From Xanthomonas hyacinthi (GTDB taxonomy: Bacteria; Pseudomonadota; Gammaproteobacteria; Xanthomonadales; Xanthomonadaceae), in NCBI RefSeq assembly GCF_009769165.1, contig NZ_CP043476.1, forward strand, positions 1,867,001-1,931,000: 64,000 bases of DNA. Direction: 5' to 3'. Under the pieces are notes generated by a model. It was not told the origin of the DNA and ran no database searches. It worked only from the letters and a program-made list of their open reading frames with translations. A program made the translations under genes and the position numbers. Shown here piece after piece: positions 56,499 through 64,000 of this stretch; within the stretch, counting starts at the first letter, position 1; each line of letters starts with the position of its first letter.

Positions 56499-57341
56499 AT
56501 GTCCGTCGCCATCCCCGATGCAACCCCCATGCCAGCGGCCGCGCCGCTGATCGAGCTGGACCGCGCCAGCGTGGTGCGCGGCCAGGTGCGCGTGCTGCAC
56601 GAGCTGAGCCTGCACATCGCGCTCGGCCAGCACACCGCGCTGCTCGGCCCGAACGGCTGCGGCAAGTCCTCGTTCATCAAGCTGATCACGCGCGAGCTGT
56701 ATCCGCTGGCGCGCGCCGGCGAAGCGGCGCCGGTGCGGGTGCTGGGCCAGAGCCGCTGGCAGGTGGACCGGCTGCGCAGCCAGCTGGGCATCGTCACCGG
56801 CGACCTCAGCGTCAATCTCGCCGAGATGCCCGGGCTGGACGTGGAGAGCGCGGTGCTGTCCGGGTTCTTCGCCAGCTACGTGGTGCCGCCGCACCGCGAG
56901 GTGACCGACGCGATGCGCGATCGCGTGCGCGCGGCGCTGCAGCTGGCGCAGGCCTTGCCGCTGCTGCAGCGGCCGTATGCGGAGCTGTCGGCCGGCGAGA
57001 CCCGGCGCGTGCTGATCGCGCGGGCGCTGGTCAACCGGCCGCAGGCGCTGCTGCTGGACGAACCCGGCACCGGGCTGGATCTGATCGCGCGCCAGCACCT
57101 GCTGACCACGATGCGCGGCCTCGCCCGCCAGGGCATCACCCTGGTGCTGGTGACCCACCACATCGAGGAGATCGTGCCGGAGATCGAGCGGGTGATCCTG
57201 CTGCGCGGCGGCCACGTCTACGCCGACGGCGGGCGCGAGGAACTGCTGGCCGATGCGCCGCTGTCGGCGGTGTTCGGCGGCCCGGTGCGGGTGCGTCGCG
57301 ATGGTGCGAGCTATAGCGCGAGCGTGGCCGAGGTAGAGTGA
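56499..57341 (+). CDS. ABC transporter ATP-binding protein
   Basis: The 280-residue ATPase has Walker A LGPNGCGKSSFIK, the signature YAELSAGETRRVLIARALVNRP, Walker B ALLLDEPGTGLDL and the switch His in LVTHHIEEI. It resembles the molybdate-type (ModF-like) single-domain ATPases; no membrane partner is in the window. The first 14 residues are an extension before the domain. It is divergent from the desaturase. Confidence 0.85.
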   Translation: MSVAIPDATPMPAAAPLIELDRASVVRGQVRVLHELSLHIALGQHTALLGPNGCGKSSFIKLITRELYPLARAGEAAPVRVLGQSRWQVDRLRSQLGIVTGDLSVNLAEMPGLDVESAVLSGFFASYVVPPHREVTDAMRDRVRAALQLAQALPLLQRPYAELSAGETRRVLIARALVNRPQALLLDEPGTGLDLIARQHLLTTMRGLARQGITLVLVTHHIEEIVPEIERVILLRGGHVYADGGREELLADAPLSAVFGGPVRVRRDGASYSASVAEVE

Positions 57342-57625
57342 GCGGCGGCATGGGCCTATGGAGCGCTTCTTGTCTGCACATACCGTCGACGATGGCCTTT
57401 CGAGGCCCGGTGTGGTGTGCGAGATGAACCGCCATCGGAGCATCGGCGCCGACGCCCACTTCGATCCGGCGACTCGATCACGTCGTTTGTCGCGACGGAT
57501 GGCTTCGGGCGACCAATCGCAACGGTGTTCTCGGTAAAGCCCGTCGCGACTGAAGTGGCTCCCACAACATTGCTTCGTCTGCGGCCTCTACTTCGTCAAC
57601 GGTAAAAACCCACGTTGAAAACGCG
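57342..57625. other. Intergenic stretch with a REP-like repeat
   Basis: The 57489-57568 part holds degenerate REP arms (GTCGCGACGGATGGCTTCGG and CCGTCGCGACTGAAGTGGCTCCCACA). I see no gene and no strong terminator here, though the convergent genes on both sides should end in this space. Confidence 0.5.
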
Positions 57626-59260
57626 CTAGCCGCCACGCCCAGCGGCCGCCGGCGGCTGCGCCTGATGCAGGTCCAGCGCCAGGAAATGATGCACCGCCGG
57701 CCGCTCCGGCCCGATGTGGTAGCGCAGCGCGGCGTCCTGCAGGTCGGCGTCGGCATGCGACACGCGCTGGTGCTGGCGCAGGTGCTCGGCCCAGGATTCG
57801 ACCAGGAACCATTCCATCACCCGCTCCGGTTCGTTGCTGTGCTCGGTGATGCCCCAGGCGTAGGCGCCGTCGCGGCGCCGCTCTTGCGACAGTGCGCGCA
57901 AGGCATGCAGGAACGGAGGACGGTCGGAAGCACGCACGCGGTATTCGATCTGCACCATGACCGGGCCGCGGTCGTGCGCCACCGGCGCGTTGAGCAGGGG
58001 CTCGGGCCAATGGTTGGATGGCTGCAGATCGGCCTCGCCCCTGGGCAGGCGCAGGCGATGGAACACCAGCGCGACCAGCAGCAGCGCGCCGGCACCGAGC
58101 AGCAGCGTGGCGGCGATGCCGAGCTGCGCGGCGATCAAACCCCAGCCCAGGCTGCCGCCGGCCATCGCGCCGTTGAACACGGTCAGGTAGATCGCCAGGC
58201 CGCGGCCGCGCACCCAGTTCGGCAGTACCGCCTGCGCAACGCCGTTGAGCGTGGTCAGCGCCACGATCCAGCCCACCCCCAGCACCAGCAACAGCAGCAC
58301 CGCGACGGTCTGCGACGGCGTGGCCGCCAGCGCCGCCATCACCGCCGCGGTCAGCAGCGCGGCCAGCAGCACCAGCCCATCGGCATCCAGGCGCTTGCGC
58401 AACTGCGGCAGCACGATCGCGCCGAGGATCGCGCCGACCCCGACCGCGCCGAGCAGCACGCCGTAGAACCCGGCGCTGCCGCCAAGCATGCGCCGCGCCA
58501 CCAGCGGCAGCAGCGCCCACACCGAACTGGCGAACACGAAGAACACCGCCGCGCGCAGCAGCACCACGTGCAGTTCGCGGCTGGCGCGGGCATAGCGCAG
58601 GCCGGCACGGAAGGCGCCGAAGAACTGCTCGGACAGGCCGCTGTCGGCGGCCTTGGCGCGCGGCCACCACAGCAGCGCGGCGACCACGAACACGTAGCTG
58701 AGCACGTCGCTGGCGTAGGCCGCGGCCGCGCCCAGGCTGGCCAGCAGCAGGCCGCCGCCGGCCGGGCCCAGCGCGCGCGCGATGTTGATGCCCAGCGAGT
58801 TCAGCGCCACCGCGTTCTTCAGGTCCGCACGCGGCACCAGCTCCGGCACGATCGCCTGCCAGGTCGGCCCCATCAGCGCGCTGCCGATGCCGCCGACGAA
58901 GGTCAGCGCAATCAGGTATTCGACGGTGAGCGCGCCGCTCCTGGACAGCAGCAGCAGGCTGGCGCTGACGCTGGCCAGCAGCAGCTGCACGCAGATCAGG
59001 AAGCGGCGCCGGTCGAGGATGTCCGACAGCACCCCGGCGGGAATCGCCAGCAGGAACACCGGCAGCGTCGCCGCGGTCTGCATCAGCGCCACTGCGGCAG
59101 GATTGTTGGACAGGTCGGTGACCAGCCAGGAACTGGCGACGTCGCGCATGAAGCTGCCGACGTTGCCGAGCACGGTGGCCGCCCACAGCACCGCGAACAC
59201 ACGATGCCGCAGCGGGGCGAAGCTGCCGCTCGCCGGCGCGGGTGCGCTGGACTCAGCCAT
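57626..59260 (-). CDS. MFS exporter (MFS_3/EntS type) with C-terminal cytosolic domain
   Basis: The 544-residue protein has about 10-12 membrane helices in residues 10-400 and the MFS loop LDRRRFL, VPRADLKNAVALNSLGINIARALGPAGGG of the MFS_3 family. The last about 110 residues (VMVQIEYRVRASDRPPFLHALRAL, EWFLVESWAEHLRQHQRV) match an antibiotic-biosynthesis-monooxygenase-like domain, a known tail of this family. It is the last gene of the minus-strand operon and overlaps doxX. Substrate unknown. Confidence 0.85.
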   Translation of the reverse strand: MAESSAPAPASGSFAPLRHRVFAVLWAATVLGNVGSFMRDVASSWLVTDLSNNPAAVALMQTAATLPVFLLAIPAGVLSDILDRRRFLICVQLLLASVSASLLLLSRSGALTVEYLIALTFVGGIGSALMGPTWQAIVPELVPRADLKNAVALNSLGINIARALGPAGGGLLLASLGAAAAYASDVLSYVFVVAALLWWPRAKAADSGLSEQFFGAFRAGLRYARASRELHVVLLRAAVFFVFASSVWALLPLVARRMLGGSAGFYGVLLGAVGVGAILGAIVLPQLRKRLDADGLVLLAALLTAAVMAALAATPSQTVAVLLLLVLGVGWIVALTTLNGVAQAVLPNWVRGRGLAIYLTVFNGAMAGGSLGWGLIAAQLGIAATLLLGAGALLLVALVFHRLRLPRGEADLQPSNHWPEPLLNAPVAHDRGPVMVQIEYRVRASDRPPFLHALRALSQERRRDGAYAWGITEHSNEPERVMEWFLVESWAEHLRQHQRVSHADADLQDAALRYHIGPERPAVHHFLALDLHQAQPPAAAGRGG

Positions 59261-59672
59261 GCGCACGCTCGCGCAGGTCGTGCCAGGCGACCAGCACGAA
59301 GCCGCCGACCAGGCCCAGGTGCTCGTAGAACGCGTTCATCGCCGCGAAGCGTTGCATGCCGCTCATCTCCCAATAGCGATTGGCCGTGCACGCGGCCACC
59401 AGGGTGAACCCGGCCAGGGCCAGCGCGCCCAGCCAACGATACGCGCCGCTGAGGATCAGCAGCGACGCGCCCAGTTCCAGCACGATCACCGCCGCCGCCA
59501 GCGGCGCGGCCGGCGCCATGCCGAAATGCACCATCTCCGCCACCGCGCCGTCGAAGGCGAAGGCCTTGACCAGCCCGCCCTGCAGATAGGCCGCGCACAG
59601 GCCGAGCAGCGCCACCCAGCGTAGCCACGCCGGGGTCAGGCGCGTGCCGAGCGCGTTGGTCGTGTCATGCAT
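59253..59672 (-). CDS. DoxX-family membrane protein
   Basis: 139 residues with four hydrophobic helices (AWLRWVALLGLCAAYLQGGLVKAF, AAVIVLELGASLLIL, LGALALAGFTLVAACTA, HLGLVGGFVLVAW), typical of DoxX/SURF4. It overlaps the MFS gene by 8 nt and lies 54 bp after the amidohydrolase, so it belongs to the same operon. Family members link to redox stress or quinone handling. Confidence 0.8.
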   Translation of the reverse strand: MHDTTNALGTRLTPAWLRWVALLGLCAAYLQGGLVKAFAFDGAVAEMVHFGMAPAAPLAAAVIVLELGASLLILSGAYRWLGALALAGFTLVAACTANRYWEMSGMQRFAAMNAFYEHLGLVGGFVLVAWHDLRERAHG

Positions 59673-59726
59673 GGCGCACGCTCCGCGGGCCTGCGCCCGC
59701 CTGGGTGCCGATCGCGCTCGCCGCGC

Positions 59727-61619
59727 TCATATCGCCCAGCACGCGCAACCCAGCGCGCCCCAGAAGCTCTTCAGGTCGGCGATCGGCAGCTGGCTGCTCC
59801 ACGCGGTGGCGTGCTGGTGCCCATGGATCGTGCAGTCGTGGGCGCAGCCGCAGCTGGCCGCGGTCTGTTGCGACAGCGCCGCCTTCGGCGCCTCGCCCCA
59901 GGCGCCGTAGCCGCGGAAGCTGCGCGCCGGTGACCAGTCCGGCAGCGCCGGCGGCGGCGGCGCCTCGTCGTAGTCGGCGAACGCACCGCTGGCCCACACC
60001 ACCTTGCCGCCGACCATGGTCAGCAGCGCGGTGGTGTCGGCGATGTCGCTTTCGGCGCAGCCGAAGAAGTCGCGGTCCGGCACCACCAGGTCGGCGAACT
60101 GGCCGGCCTGGATGCGGCCCTTCTTGCCTTCCTCGTTGCTGAACCAGGTGACGTGCTCGGTCCACATCCGCAACGCGGTCTCGCGATCGATGCAGTTGCG
60201 CTGCGGATACAGGCGCAGGCCGCCGACGGTGCGCCCGCTGACCAGCCACGCCAGCGACACCCACGGGTTGTACGAGGCGACGCGGGTGGCGTCGGTGCCG
60301 GCCGAGACCTTGACCCCTTTCTCCAGCATGCGCTTGACCGGCGGCGTGGCCTGCGCCGCGCCCATGCCATAGCGCTCGACGAAATACTCGCCCTGGTAGG
60401 CCATGCGGTGCTGCACCGCGATGCCGCCGCCGAGCGCGGCGATGCGGTCGATGGACTTTTCGGAAATGGTTTCGGCGTGATCGAAGAACCAGTGCAACCC
60501 CTGCAGCGGGATCTCGCGGTCCACGCGCTCGAACGCGTCCAGCGCGCGGCTGATGGTCTCGTCGTAAGTGGCATGCAGGCGCCACGGCCAGCGGTTCTGC
60601 GCCAGGATCCGGACCACGTCCTCCAGTTCGGTTTCCATTTGCGGCGGCATGTCCGGCCGCGGCTGGCGGAAGTCCTCGAAGTCGGCGGCGGAGAACACCA
60701 GCATCTCGCCGGCGCCGTTGTGGCGGAAGTAGTCGTCGCCCTGCTGGTAGCGCGAACTGGCGGTCCAGTGGAGGAAGTCCTCTTTCTCCTGCTGCGGCTT
60801 CTGGGTGAACAGGTTGTAGGCCAGGCGGATGGTCAGCTGGCCGGCGTCGGCCAGTTCCTGGATCACCTTGTAGTCGTCGGGATAGTTCTGGAAGCCGCCG
60901 CCGGCATCGATCGCGCCGGTGACGCCGAGCCGGTTCAATTCGCGCATGAACTGCCGGGTCGAATTGACCTGGTAGGCGTAGGGCAGCTTCGGCCCCTTGG
61001 CCAGCGTCGCGTACAGGATCGACGCGTTCGGCTTGGCCAGCAGCAATCCGCTCGGGTTGCCCTCGGCGTCGCGCACGATCTCCCCGCCCGGCGGCGCCGG
61101 CGTGTCCTTGCCGTAGCCCACCGCGCGCAACGCGGCGCCGTTGAGCAGCGCACGGTCGTACAGGTGCAGCAGGAACACCGGCGTGTCCGGCGCCACCGCG
61201 TTGAGTTCGGCGATGGTCGGCAGGCGCTTCTCAGCGAACTGGTGCTCGCTGAAGCCGCCGACCACGCGCACCCATTGCGGCGCCGGGGTGATCGCCACCT
61301 GCCGGCGCAGCATGTCCATCGCGTCGGCGAGGCTGCGCACGCCGTCCCAGCGCAGCTCCAGGTTGTAGTTGAGGCCGCCGCGGATCAGATGCAGGTGGTT
61401 GTCGATCAGGCCCGGCAGCACGCAGCGGCCGTGCAGGTCGATGCGCCGGGTGCGCGCGCCGGCCAGCGCCAGGATCTCCTCATCGCTGCTGACCTGCAGA
61501 AAGCGGCCGTCCTTGATCGCCACCGCCTCAGCACTGGGACGCGCACGGTCCAGCGTGGTGAAGCGGCCGCGGTACAGGATCAGGTCAGGGGTTGCGTCCG
61601 CTGCATGCGACTCAGCCAT
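59727..61619 (-). CDS. Amidohydrolase (YtcJ-like metal-dependent hydrolase)
   Basis: The 630-residue enzyme has the amidohydrolase beta-sandwich start (LILYRGRFTTLDRA, GRCVLPGLIDNHLHLIRGG, where HLH are metal ligands), HATYDETISRAL, LHWFFDHAETIS, GTDATRVASYNPW and the returning sandwich (QFADLVVPDRDFF). The last 45 residues hold an unusual Cys/His cluster (CGCAHDCTIHGHQHAT). Family members hydrolyse amides or lactones, but the substrate is unknown. It lies between the XapX and DoxX genes. Confidence 0.88.
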   Translation of the reverse strand: MAESHAADATPDLILYRGRFTTLDRARPSAEAVAIKDGRFLQVSSDEEILALAGARTRRIDLHGRCVLPGLIDNHLHLIRGGLNYNLELRWDGVRSLADAMDMLRRQVAITPAPQWVRVVGGFSEHQFAEKRLPTIAELNAVAPDTPVFLLHLYDRALLNGAALRAVGYGKDTPAPPGGEIVRDAEGNPSGLLLAKPNASILYATLAKGPKLPYAYQVNSTRQFMRELNRLGVTGAIDAGGGFQNYPDDYKVIQELADAGQLTIRLAYNLFTQKPQQEKEDFLHWTASSRYQQGDDYFRHNGAGEMLVFSAADFEDFRQPRPDMPPQMETELEDVVRILAQNRWPWRLHATYDETISRALDAFERVDREIPLQGLHWFFDHAETISEKSIDRIAALGGGIAVQHRMAYQGEYFVERYGMGAAQATPPVKRMLEKGVKVSAGTDATRVASYNPWVSLAWLVSGRTVGGLRLYPQRNCIDRETALRMWTEHVTWFSNEEGKKGRIQAGQFADLVVPDRDFFGCAESDIADTTALLTMVGGKVVWASGAFADYDEAPPPPALPDWSPARSFRGYGAWGEAPKAALSQQTAASCGCAHDCTIHGHQHATAWSSQLPIADLKSFWGALGCACWAI

Positions 61620-61893
61620 TGTCGTGCTCCCCCTGCGCGGTTGCGGCCGGCGGCGGCGTGCGTTGCGGCAATTGCCCGAACACGTGCGGCTTGACCTGGT
61701 GGTGGAACCACGAGGTCGGGTGGGGGTCGCTGCGCAACAGGCGCTGCAGCAGCGGCGGCAACTGCTCGCCGAGCAGGATGCCGAGCAGGCCGACCAGCGC
61801 GATCACCGGCGGCGCCGGCGAACGTACCTTGAACAGCGCATAGATCACCCCGACCAGCAGGCCCAGGCCCAGCGATACCAGATAGGTCTTCAT
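61612..61893 (-). CDS. XapX-domain membrane protein
   Basis: 93 residues; the first 50 (MKTYLVSLGLGLLVGVIYAL, then SPAPPVIALVGLLGILLGEQ) are the XapX domain with two helices, found next to amidohydrolases and isochorismatase-like proteins. The tail is polar and His-rich (SWFHHQVKPHVFG). It overlaps the amidohydrolase start by 8 nt. Function unknown. Confidence 0.85.
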   Translation of the reverse strand: MKTYLVSLGLGLLVGVIYALFKVRSPAPPVIALVGLLGILLGEQLPPLLQRLLRSDPHPTSWFHHQVKPHVFGQLPQRTPPPAATAQGEHDNG

Positions 61894-61906
61894 CAACGTG
61901 CTCCGC

Positions 61907-62560
61907 TCAGCCTTCGTGGGCGCCGAACATGCTGCGGGCATAGACGATGCCCAGGCCGTAGGCGCCGCCGTACTTGCGCGCCACCTCGGTGGTGCTGGCG
62001 TAGCTGTCGGTGCGCGCCCAGTCGCGCTGCAGCTCCAGCAGGTATTGCAGCGCGGTCATCGGCCGGCCGCCGGCCTGCACGATGCGCTCGATCGCGCGGT
62101 TGTGCGCCTCGGCCGACACGTCGCCGCAGGCGTCTGCGATCACGTAGACCTCGAAGCCCTGGTCCAGCGCCGACAGCGCCGGGCCGACGATGCACACGCT
62201 GGTCCACAATCCGGCCAGCACGATCCGCGGCTTGCCGATTTCGTTGACCCGCTGGATCACCGCCGCGTCTTCCCAGGTATTCATCGAGGTGCGGTCGAGC
62301 AGCGCCTGGCCCGGGAACGGCGCCACCACTTCGTCGAACATCGGTCCGGAGAAGCTCTTTTCCGCCACTGTGGTCAGGATCGTCGGCACGCCGAAGCTGG
62401 CGGCCGCATTGGCCACCAATGCGGCATTGGTGCGTAGCGCGCCCGCGTCGATCGAGTGCGTGGCGAAGGCCATCTGCGACTGGAAGTCGATCATGATCAG
62501 GGTGTGGTCGCCCGGGGCGAGCAACGAGGCGCCCGGAACGGGCAGAGCGGCGAGCGGCAT
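61907..62560 (-). CDS. Isochorismatase-family cysteine hydrolase
   Basis: The 217-residue protein has the catalytic triad pattern of the family: Asp in LIMIDFQSQMAF, Lys in VAEKSFSGP and Cys in LAGLWTSVCIVGPALSAL. It is probably an amidase or nicotinamidase-type hydrolase; the substrate is unknown. The start MPLAALPVPG at 62560 is the family start. It lies 118 bp from the porin gene and 14 bp from the XapX gene. Confidence 0.88.
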   Translation of the reverse strand: MPLAALPVPGASLLAPGDHTLIMIDFQSQMAFATHSIDAGALRTNAALVANAAASFGVPTILTTVAEKSFSGPMFDEVVAPFPGQALLDRTSMNTWEDAAVIQRVNEIGKPRIVLAGLWTSVCIVGPALSALDQGFEVYVIADACGDVSAEAHNRAIERIVQAGGRPMTALQYLLELQRDWARTDSYASTTEVARKYGGAYGLGIVYARSMFGAHEG

Positions 62561-62678
62561 GGCGATATCCTGATCCTGGTGCGAGGGAGAGCACGATGCT
62601 GGCGTGCCGCCGCGGCCGCGTCTTGGAGAATCGTGTGGCTCTGTGCGCCAAGTGCAGGCCGCTCCGACCAGCCGCCGT

Positions 62679-64000
62679 CTACCAGGCCCAACGCAGTTCC
62701 ACGCCGACATAGTCGCTGTCGCGCGCACCGGCCTGGCGCAGCGCGCTGCCGACCTCATAGCGCACCGCTTCCAGCGCCGCGGTGAGCTGCGGCGACAACG
62801 TGCGCTGCAGCCGCAGTTGCGTGTAGCGGCCGGTCCAGCGCCCGCCATGGCCGGCGCTGCCGGCCACCGGCACATTGGGTTGCAGGTACACCGCATCGGC
62901 GCTGGTCTGCCGCCACAGCAACCCCACCCCCAGCGTCGCGGTCAGCGCCGGCGCAGCCTGCCACTGCAGCGACGGCTTCAGGTGCACAAGATTGCTGTAG
63001 CCGGTGTAGCCGGCGAGCGCGAAGTAGTAGCCGTTCGGGAACAGCGGATTGAACGTGTCCACGCGGCCATCGCCGGCATGCGCGTCGCCGGAGGCCGCAT
63101 CCAGCTGCAGGCCCAGCCGCGGCTGCGCGGCGAACCGCTCCAGTGTGTAGCCGGCGCGCGCGCCGAACGCCCAGGCATGGATCGATTGCGGGCCGACGCG
63201 GCCGCGCTGCACCATCGTCTCCAGGTCCCAGTCCGCGCCGCGCGCGGCGCCGGCGAAACGCAGGTCGAACACGTGGCGGCGCTCGCGGCCGCTGCCGTCC
63301 TGGTAATGCGCCTGGTCGCGTGCGTACAGCGCGTAGTAGGCGGACAGTTCGTTGTCGCCGAACACCTTGCGCTCGGCGCGCAGCGTGCTGAAGCGCACGC
63401 GGCGGCTGGAACGGTCGTCGAAGGCGCGCGCGTCGGCGTACTGCACCGGCTGGCTGACGAAACCGAGCACGCGCCAGCGCGCGGTTTCCCAATCGGCCCA
63501 CACCGCATCGAACGACTGGCGCAGGTTGGGGCCATCGCGCGAGGACACGAAGCGTTGCAGGTCGAAGGCGAAATCCTGGCGCCCGACACGCGCCTTGAAC
63601 GTGCCGGCCGCGAGGCGATGCTGGTAGGCGAGGAAGGCCAGGCGCAGGTCGAGCCGGTTCTGGTCGGCGCCGGAACGCACGCGCTTGGCGTAGGCGCGCA
63701 CGTCCTCGAGCTGCGCGAACGCCTGCCAGTGACTGCCCAGATGCAGGTCGGCATGCAGCTGCAGCCGCTGCAGCAGGTAGGCATCGGCGGTGGTGCCCGT
63801 GCCCAGGCCGGGCGCGTCGTTGGACTCGACGCGCTCGCGCAGGTTGGCGCCCAGCGACAGGTAGCGCTGCGCATCGTCCACGTCCAATGGCAGGTACTTC
63901 AAGCGATCCAGCGGCGCTTGCCGCAAGACCGGATCGGCCAGCGCCGACCAGTCTTCCTGCCAGCGATTGGTGCTCGGCAACGGCCGCGTCGCAGGCGCAG
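62679..64000 (-). CDS. Alginate-export-family outer-membrane porin, N-terminus outside the window
   Basis: The frame is open to the window end (over 440 residues); the Met at 63980 is an internal TTG, not the true start. Repeated strands such as RYLSLGANLRERVESND, FKARVGRQDFAFDLQRFVSSRDG and the last strand DYVGVELRWAW match the alginate_exp barrel family, which carries substrates across the outer membrane. It is the first gene of the operon visible here; transport of the hydrolases' substrate is inferred from position. Confidence 0.85.
   Translation of the reverse strand, partial: APATRPLPSTNRWQEDWSALADPVLRQAPLDRLKYLPLDVDDAQRYLSLGANLRERVESNDAPGLGTGTTADAYLLQRLQLHADLHLGSHWQAFAQLEDVRAYAKRVRSGADQNRLDLRLAFLAYQHRLAAGTFKARVGRQDFAFDLQRFVSSRDGPNLRQSFDAVWADWETARWRVLGFVSQPVQYADARAFDDRSSRRVRFSTLRAERKVFGDNELSAYYALYARDQAHYQDGSGRERRHVFDLRFAGAARGADWDLETMVQRGRVGPQSIHAWAFGARAGYTLERFAAQPRLGLQLDAASGDAHAGDGRVDTFNPLFPNGYYFALAGYTGYSNLVHLKPSLQWQAAPALTATLGVGLLWRQTSADAVYLQPNVPVAGSAGHGGRWTGRYTQLRLQRTLSPQLTAALEAVRYEVGSALRQAGARDSDYVGVELRWAW

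Noticed and set aside
57626..57960. C-terminal monooxygenase-like domain of the MFS exporter as a novel fusion
   Set aside because: This tail is a usual part of the MFS_3 family, so it is not new.

Overview
The window is high-GC chromosomal DNA of a Xanthomonadaceae bacterium, most likely Xanthomonas. This is inferred from a complete oleABCD olefin pathway whose OleA and OleB catalytic residues fall exactly where they do in the X. campestris enzymes, from a glpR-glpD-glpF-glpK locus, from Oar-type TonB receptors, and from dispersed REP-like hairpins. Genes are dense and mostly housekeeping. I found no tRNA, rRNA or CRISPR array.

Region 1 (1-4300) is an accessory island on the minus strand: the remains of a RiPP-like (ribosomally made, modified peptide) operon. 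It has a sigma70-like promoter, the membrane half of an ABC exporter fused by deletion to the SPASM half of a radical-SAM maturase, a 42-residue Cys/Gly-rich precursor candidate (too short for usual gene calling), a secreted protein of unknown function and a NuoF-like flavoprotein cut by the window edge. An IS110 element sits just upstream of the promoter.

Region 2 (4400-20600) carries a queuosine-precursor transporter, glnE, an AsmA-like protein, an acetyl-CoA hydrolase/transferase and a DAHP synthase. The DAHP synthase is preceded by a Phe/Tyr/Trp-rich leader peptide and an attenuator hairpin. Then follows a mobile-element scrapyard (TonB receptor remnant, ISL3-like remnant carrying a 94-bp MITE-like insert, intact IS30, IS3 remnant) around an intact TonB receptor.

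Region 3 (20800-35600) holds glycerol utilisation (glpR, glpD, glpF, glpK with GlpR-like operator sites and a small leader ORF before glpF), arfB, a frameshifted truC-like gene, ubiJ-ubiB, ddl and several small membrane proteins.

Region 4 (35600-50100) is the olefin (ole) locus on the minus strand. Its order is oleA, then fic-mod-res, oleB, an ATPase with a truncated DUF4276 gene, a YkgJ/LysR/SDR block, oleC, a small ORF and oleD. A Fic protein and a type III restriction-modification pair lie between oleA and oleB with 4-nt stop/start overlaps running through into oleB, and a perfect 25-bp palindrome covers the fic start. This defence insertion into a lipid-biosynthesis operon and the decayed RiPP operon are the two most interesting parts of the window.

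Region 5 (50100-64000) has a DUF4156 lipoprotein, an M16 peptidase, a secreted triple-repeat protein, trmL, a desaturase coupled to an EF-hand protein, an ABC ATPase, and a six-gene minus-strand operon (outer-membrane alginate-export-type porin, isochorismatase-like hydrolase, XapX protein, amidohydrolase, DoxX protein, MFS exporter) that runs off the window end.
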